Source of the DNA: Lentisalinibacter orientalis
GTDB lineage: Bacteria; Pseudomonadota; Gammaproteobacteria; Steroidobacterales; Woeseiaceae
DNA: 64,000 nucleotides
Assembly: GCF_040706535.1 (NCBI RefSeq)
Contig: NZ_JAPDRJ010000001.1
Location: 1,550,001 to 1,614,000, forward strand
Direction of reading: 5' to 3'
The translations under genes and the position numbers were made by a program. This document shows positions 59,968 to 64,000 of this stretch, piece after piece. Below the pieces are notes generated by a model. It was not told where the DNA came from, did no database searches, and saw nothing but the letters and a program-made list of their open reading frames with translations. Numbering within the stretch: position 1 is the stretch's first letter; the number at the start of each line of letters is the position of its first letter.

Positions 59968-61502
59968 GTGCGGTGGCAGGAGTCATGAGTCCGCCGGAGA
60001 CGCCGACCAGGCCGACGACGCTGCAGGCGCTGCTGGCCGGCATCGCGCCGGCGACGGCCATGCCCGCGGGGACGGCGGTGACTGTCTCCGACATCACCCT
60101 GGACAGCCGCCGCGTGCTCCCGGGCGGCGTGTTCTTCGCCCTGCAGGGCACGGCGGGCCACGGCCTCGGCTACCTGCCGCAGGCGCTCGCGGCCGGCGCC
60201 GCCGCAGTGGTCTACGAGCCTGCGCCCGGTGTCGCGGCGCCGGAGGGGCTCGCCGTCCCCGCCATCCCGGTGCCGGGCCTGCGCCGCCGTCTGGGTGCGA
60301 TTGCCGACCGCTGGTTCGGCGCGCCCTCGACGCGGATCGCCGTTTCCGGCGCGACCGGCACCAACGGCAAGACCACCGTGACCTGGCTGCTTGCCGACGC
60401 GCTCAACCGGCTGGAGCGCCCCTGCGCGTACCTGGGCACCCTCGGTGCCGGCATGCCCGACGCCCTGGAGACGGCGGCGCTGACCACGCCGGACGTGATC
60501 GAGGTGCATCGCCGTCTCGCCGCCTTCGCGGCGGCGGGCGCAGGCCATGCGAGCATCGAGGTCTCCTCCCACGCGCTGGATCAGGGCCGCATCGACGGTG
60601 TGCGCCTCGCCGCGGCCGCCTTCACCAACCTGAGCCGCGACCACCTGGACTACCACGGCAGCATGGCGGCCTACGGCGAGGCCAAGGCGAAGCTGCTGGA
60701 AGTGCCGGGCCTCGAGCGCCGGGTGATCAACGCCGACGACGCTTTCGGCGCCGAACTCTGCCGCCGCCATGCGGACTCCGCGCTCGCCGTGACCCGCCGG
60801 GACGCGACGGTTGCGCGGCGCCGCCTCGCCCTCGGCGATGTCCGGCTCGGCGCCGACGGCATCGCCTTCTCGTTCACCTCGCCCTTCGGTGGCGGGAGCG
60901 TGCGCTCGCGTCTGCGGGGCGATTTCAACGTGGAGAATCTGGCCGTCGTGCTCGGGCTCCTGCTGGAGACGGGCATCCCGCTGGACGAGGCCACGAGGGC
61001 GCTGGCCGCGGTCGAACCGCCGCCGGGACGGCTGCAGGTGGTGGGCGAGGGTCGCCCCCTCGTGGTCGTCGACTATGCCCATACGCCGGACGCCCTCGCC
61101 GCGGCCATCGCCGCGCTGCGGCCGCACTGCGCCGGCGAGTTGTGGTGCGTGTTCGGCTGCGGCGGCGAGCGGGATCCGGGCAAGCGCCCGCTGATGGCCC
61201 GAGCGGCCGCGGCTGCCGAACGGGTGGTCGTGACCAGCGACAACCCGCGCGGCGAAGACCCCGATGCGATCATCGCGGAAATCATGGCCGGGGCGCCGGC
61301 GGGTGGTGCGACAGAGGGCAGGTTCCGCGTCGTCGCCGATCGCCGGGATGCCATCGCCATGGCGGTGCGCGAGGCGGCGCCGGCGGACTGCGTCCTGGTC
61401 GCCGGGCGCGGTCACGAACGTTTCCAGATCACCGCCTCCGGCCCCCGCCCGCTGAGCGACGCGGCCGAGGCGCACGCGGCGCTGGCCGGGAGGTCGGTAT
61501 GA
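59964..61502 (+). CDS. murE: UDP-MurNAc-tripeptide synthetase (meso-DAP adding)
   Basis: MurE adds the third residue to UDP-MurNAc-L-Ala-D-Glu. The 512-residue ligase has the N-terminal SDITLDSRRVLPGGVFFALQG, the P-loop GTNGKTTVTWL near residue 132, TNLSRDHLDYHG and DYAHTPDALAAA. The selectivity motif DNPR (in TSDNPRGEDP) marks meso-diaminopimelate as substrate, as expected in a gram-negative. ATGA overlaps join it to ftsI and murF. Confidence 0.97.
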   Translation: MSAVAGVMSPPETPTRPTTLQALLAGIAPATAMPAGTAVTVSDITLDSRRVLPGGVFFALQGTAGHGLGYLPQALAAGAAAVVYEPAPGVAAPEGLAVPAIPVPGLRRRLGAIADRWFGAPSTRIAVSGATGTNGKTTVTWLLADALNRLERPCAYLGTLGAGMPDALETAALTTPDVIEVHRRLAAFAAAGAGHASIEVSSHALDQGRIDGVRLAAAAFTNLSRDHLDYHGSMAAYGEAKAKLLEVPGLERRVINADDAFGAELCRRHADSALAVTRRDATVARRRLALGDVRLGADGIAFSFTSPFGGGSVRSRLRGDFNVENLAVVLGLLLETGIPLDEATRALAAVEPPPGRLQVVGEGRPLVVVDYAHTPDALAAAIAALRPHCAGELWCVFGCGGERDPGKRPLMARAAAAAERVVVTSDNPRGEDPDAIIAEIMAGAPAGGATEGRFRVVADRRDAIAMAVREAAPADCVLVAGRGHERFQITASGPRPLSDAAEAHAALAGRSV

Positions 61503-62866
61503 GCGCCGGCACCCTGCGCGAGACGGCGGAGATCGTGGGCGGAGAGCTCGTCGGCGAGAACCGTCCCTGGGCGGGCGTGAGCACCGACACCCGCCGCCTG
61601 GGCGAGGGCGAGCTGTTCTTCGCGCTCACCGGCCCGAACTTCGATGGCAACGACTACGTGCCGACAGCGGCCGAGGGTGGCGCGGCCGGCGCCGTGGTCT
61701 CCCGGCTCGCCGACGCGGCGCTGCCCCAGGTGCGCGTGGCGGACACCCGCGCGGCGCTCGGCCGCCTGGGCGCCGAGTGGCGCAGCCGCCACGGGGCCAC
61801 CGTCATCGGCATCACCGGCAGCAACGGCAAGACCACGGTGAAGGAGCTCGTCGCGGCCTGCCTGGGCGAGACGGCGCTGGCGACCCGGGGCAATCTGAAC
61901 AACGAGATCGGGCTGCCGCTGATGCTGCTGGAACTCGAGCCGGACCACGAATACGGCGTGTTCGAGATGGGCTGCAGCCGCCCGGGCGACATCGCGTGGC
62001 TGGCCGGGCTCGCCCGCCCGGACATCGGCGTGGTCACCAATGCCGGGTCCGCCCACCTGGAGGGACTCGGCAGCATCGAGGGCGTGGCCCGCACGAAGGG
62101 CGAGCTGTTCCAGGCGCTGGGGCCTGAAGCCACCGCCGTGATCAACGCCGACGATCCCTGGTGCGGGCTGTGGGAGGCCATGGCCGGCCCGGCGCAGGTG
62201 GTGACCTTCGGCATCCGCAACGACGCCGACGTCAGTGCCAGGGACGTCCGGCCGACGGCGGACGGCAGCCGGTTCCTGCTGGCCGCCGGCGACGAGTCGG
62301 TGGAGGTCGAGCTGCCGCTGCCGGGCGAGCACAACGTCATGAACGCCTGCTGCGCGGCGGCGGCGGCCATGGCGGCCGGCGTGCCGCTGCGCCGGGCCGC
62401 CGAGCGCCTGGCCGCGGCCCGCCACGTGAGCGGGCGCATGACCCGCCGGGCGGCGCCCGGCGGCGCGGTGATCTGGGACGATACCTACAACGCCAACCCC
62501 ACGTCGCTGGCGGCCGGCGCGCGTGCGGTGGTCGCCGGCGGCGGACGGGCCTGGGCGGTCGTCGGCGACATGCTGGAACTGGGCGAGCAGACGGCCGCCA
62601 TCCACGAGGCGGCCGGCGCCGATCTGCGCAGCGCCGGCATCGAGCGGGTGTACTGCCTCGGCGAGCTGGCGCGCCACCTCGCCGAAGGCTTCGGCAGCGG
62701 CGCGCGCTGGTTCGGCAGCGCCGACGAACTGATCGCGGCGCTGCGCGCCGATCTCACGGCAGAAGTCGGCGTGCTGGTGAAGGGCTCCCGGGGGATGCGC
62801 ATGGAGCGCATCGCCGACGCGCTCGTAAACGCGGAGCCGGGCGCGGCTGCAGGCGGGGAGGGCTGA
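61499..62866 (+). CDS. murF: UDP-MurNAc-tripeptide:D-alanyl-D-alanine ligase
   Basis: MurF adds D-Ala-D-Ala to complete the pentapeptide precursor. The 455-residue protein has VSTDTRRLGEGELFFAL, the P-loop GITGSNGKTTVKEL near residue 105, the NNEIGLPL segment that marks MurF, FEMGCSRPGDI and WDDTYNANPTS near residue 325. The ATG at 61499 overlaps the murE stop; the earlier open frame to 61142 is a shadow. The C-terminus carries a short Gly/Ala tail. Confidence 0.97.
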   Translation: MSAGTLRETAEIVGGELVGENRPWAGVSTDTRRLGEGELFFALTGPNFDGNDYVPTAAEGGAAGAVVSRLADAALPQVRVADTRAALGRLGAEWRSRHGATVIGITGSNGKTTVKELVAACLGETALATRGNLNNEIGLPLMLLELEPDHEYGVFEMGCSRPGDIAWLAGLARPDIGVVTNAGSAHLEGLGSIEGVARTKGELFQALGPEATAVINADDPWCGLWEAMAGPAQVVTFGIRNDADVSARDVRPTADGSRFLLAAGDESVEVELPLPGEHNVMNACCAAAAAMAAGVPLRRAAERLAAARHVSGRMTRRAAPGGAVIWDDTYNANPTSLAAGARAVVAGGGRAWAVVGDMLELGEQTAAIHEAAGADLRSAGIERVYCLGELARHLAEGFGSGARWFGSADELIAALRADLTAEVGVLVKGSRGMRMERIADALVNAEPGAAAGGEG

Positions 62867-62867
62867 C

Positions 62868-63950
62868 GTGCTGCTCTGGCTCACCGAATACCTGACCCGC
62901 TTCGAGACGGGCTTCAACGTCTTCAGCTATCTGACGATGCGCGCGATCCTGGGCGCGCTCACGGCGCTGGTGATCTGCTTCGTGGTGGGCCCCTACATGA
63001 TCGCCCGCCTGTCGCTGCGCCAGATCGGCCAGACGGTGCGCGACGACGGTCCGGCCACCCATCTGCTGAAGGCGGGCACGCCCACCATGGGCGGCGCGCT
63101 GATCCTGATCGCCATCGCCATCAGCACGCTGCTCTGGGCGGATCTCTCGAATCGGTTCGTGTGGGTGGTGCTGCTGGTCACCCTCGCGTTCGGCGGCATC
63201 GGCTTCGTGGACGACTACAAGAAGCTGATCCTGAAGGATCCCACCGGCCTCGCGCCGCGCTTCAAGCTGCTGTGGCAGTCCGTGTTCGCCGTCGGCGCCG
63301 CGGTGTTCCTGTACGTGACTGCCGTGGATCCGGTGGAGACCTCGCTGCTGATTCCGTTCCTGAAGGACGTGGCGATCCCGCTCGGGGCGGCGCAGATGGT
63401 GGTCACGTATTTCTACATCGTCGGTTTCAGCAACGCGGTCAACCTGACCGATGGCCTCGACGGCCTCGCCATCATGCCTTCCGTGCTGGTCGGCGGCGCG
63501 CTGGGCGTGTTCGCCTACGTGACCGGCAACGTGAATTTCTCCGAGTACCTCGGCATCCCCTACGTCGCCGGCACCGGCGAAATCCTGGTGTTCTGCGCGG
63601 CGCTGGCCGGCGCGGGCCTCGGCTTCCTCTGGTTCAACACCTACCCGGCGCAGGTGTTCATGGGCGACATCGGCGCGCTGGCTCTGGGTGCCGCGCTCGG
63701 CACCGTCGCGGTGGTCACCCGCCAGGAGCTGATCCTGGCCGTGATGGGCGGCGTGTTCGTCGTCGAGACGGTCTCGGTCATGATGCAGGTGGTCTCCTAC
63801 AAGCTCACCGGCCGGCGCATCTTCCGCATGGCGCCGCTGCACCATCACTTCGAACTGAAGGGGTGGGCGGAGCCGAAAGTCATCGTCCGGTTCTGGATCA
63901 TCACCGTGGTGCTGGTCCTGATCGGCCTGTCGAGTCTGAAGATCCGATGA
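62868..63950 (+). CDS. mraY: Phospho-N-acetylmuramoyl-pentapeptide-transferase
   Basis: MraY makes lipid I by moving phospho-MurNAc-pentapeptide onto undecaprenyl phosphate at the inner membrane. The 360-residue protein (same length as E. coli) has about ten helices, the start-side motif GTPTMGGALI near residue 70, the catalytic VDDYKK near residue 115, NLTDGLDGLA near residue 193 and the C-terminal MAPLHHHFELKGW. It starts at a GTG one base after murF and ends in an ATGA overlap with the next gene. Confidence 0.98.
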   Translation: MLLWLTEYLTRFETGFNVFSYLTMRAILGALTALVICFVVGPYMIARLSLRQIGQTVRDDGPATHLLKAGTPTMGGALILIAIAISTLLWADLSNRFVWVVLLVTLAFGGIGFVDDYKKLILKDPTGLAPRFKLLWQSVFAVGAAVFLYVTAVDPVETSLLIPFLKDVAIPLGAAQMVVTYFYIVGFSNAVNLTDGLDGLAIMPSVLVGGALGVFAYVTGNVNFSEYLGIPYVAGTGEILVFCAALAGAGLGFLWFNTYPAQVFMGDIGALALGAALGTVAVVTRQELILAVMGGVFVVETVSVMMQVVSYKLTGRRIFRMAPLHHHFELKGWAEPKVIVRFWIITVVLVLIGLSSLKIR

Positions 63951-64000
63951 TGGGCTACGCCGACAGCAAACCGCTCTACGCGCGGGACGAGGCCAGCGGC
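63947..64000 (+). CDS. Start of next dcw gene, cut by the window edge (murD expected)
   Basis: An ATG at 63947 overlaps the mraY stop as ATGA, and 18 codons (MMGYADSKPLYARDEASG) are open to the right edge. In the usual dcw order murD comes after mraY. However, these residues do not show the glycine-rich GLGxTG start of MurD, so either a longer N-terminus or a different gene such as ftsW is possible. The overlap and codon use make it a real gene; identity is not resolved. Confidence 0.5.
   Translation, partial: MMGYADSKPLYARDEASG

Overview
The window is a G+C-rich, densely packed bacterial chromosome segment, almost entirely housekeeping. Gene content and order point to a gammaproteobacterium. 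The clearest signs are the yrbG-kdsD-kdsC-lptCAB-rpoN-hpf-ptsN-rapZ block, the petABC-sspA-sspB-gmhA-yraN-lpoA-rsmI-rnpB-mraZ block (the order I know from Pseudomonas-type genomes), and a class II ribonucleotide reductase split into two genes. A non-enteric, environmental lineage with pyrophosphate-linked metabolism fits best (Chromatiales/Ectothiorhodospiraceae-like). That family-level placement is inference only.

Layout. 1-4.5 kb: end of split NrdJ, then hldE and waaA (LPS inner core). 4.5-7 kb (minus): Pcm-like methyltransferase, rhodanese and TolC. 7.3-9.6 kb: a membrane PAS-GGDEF-EAL protein. 9.6-13.3 kb (minus): membrane pyrophosphatase hppA downstream of a PPi-type phosphofructokinase. 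13.5-19.4 kb: adk, rnd, a small membrane protein, mpl, a Lon-N protein, hemL and a 54-residue rubredoxin. 19.4-23.8 kb (minus): TraB/GumN-like protein, CpdA-like phosphodiesterase, ahcY and metK. 24-30 kb: tkt-gap-pgk-pyk. 30-35.7 kb: penicillin-acylase family protein, MoxR-type AAA+ ATPase, VWA protein and patatin-like lipase. 35.7-45 kb (minus): mgtE, rapZ, ptsN, hpf, rpoN, lptB, lptA, lptC, kdsC, kdsD, yrbG. 45.2-48 kb: ibaG-murA facing a DegS-like protease. 48.1-51.9 kb: petABC-sspA-sspB. 51.9-54.9 kb (minus): gmhA/diaA, yraN, lpoA. 54.9-64 kb: rsmI, RNase P RNA, then the dcw cluster mraZ-rsmH-ftsL-ftsI-murE-murF-mraY and the first codons of one more gene.

The genes work together as envelope biogenesis (heptose and Kdo supply, Kdo transfer, LPS transport, peptidoglycan precursors, septal PBP3), central carbon flux with a PPi branch, the methyl cycle, and the cytochrome bc1 complex with stringent/proteolysis factors. 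Many stop/start overlaps of the ATGA or GTGA type indicate translational coupling.

I see no insertion sequence, prophage, CRISPR array, tRNA or rRNA, and no convincing novel multi-gene system. The most unusual signals are small: a triplicated 17-bp start region that creates two six-residue minicistrons before rubredoxin; an adenylate kinase LID halfway between the four-cysteine and cysteine-free types; a probable CTG start in kdsD; several short tandem repeats next to promoters or gene ends; and structured DNA between rnpB and mraZ.
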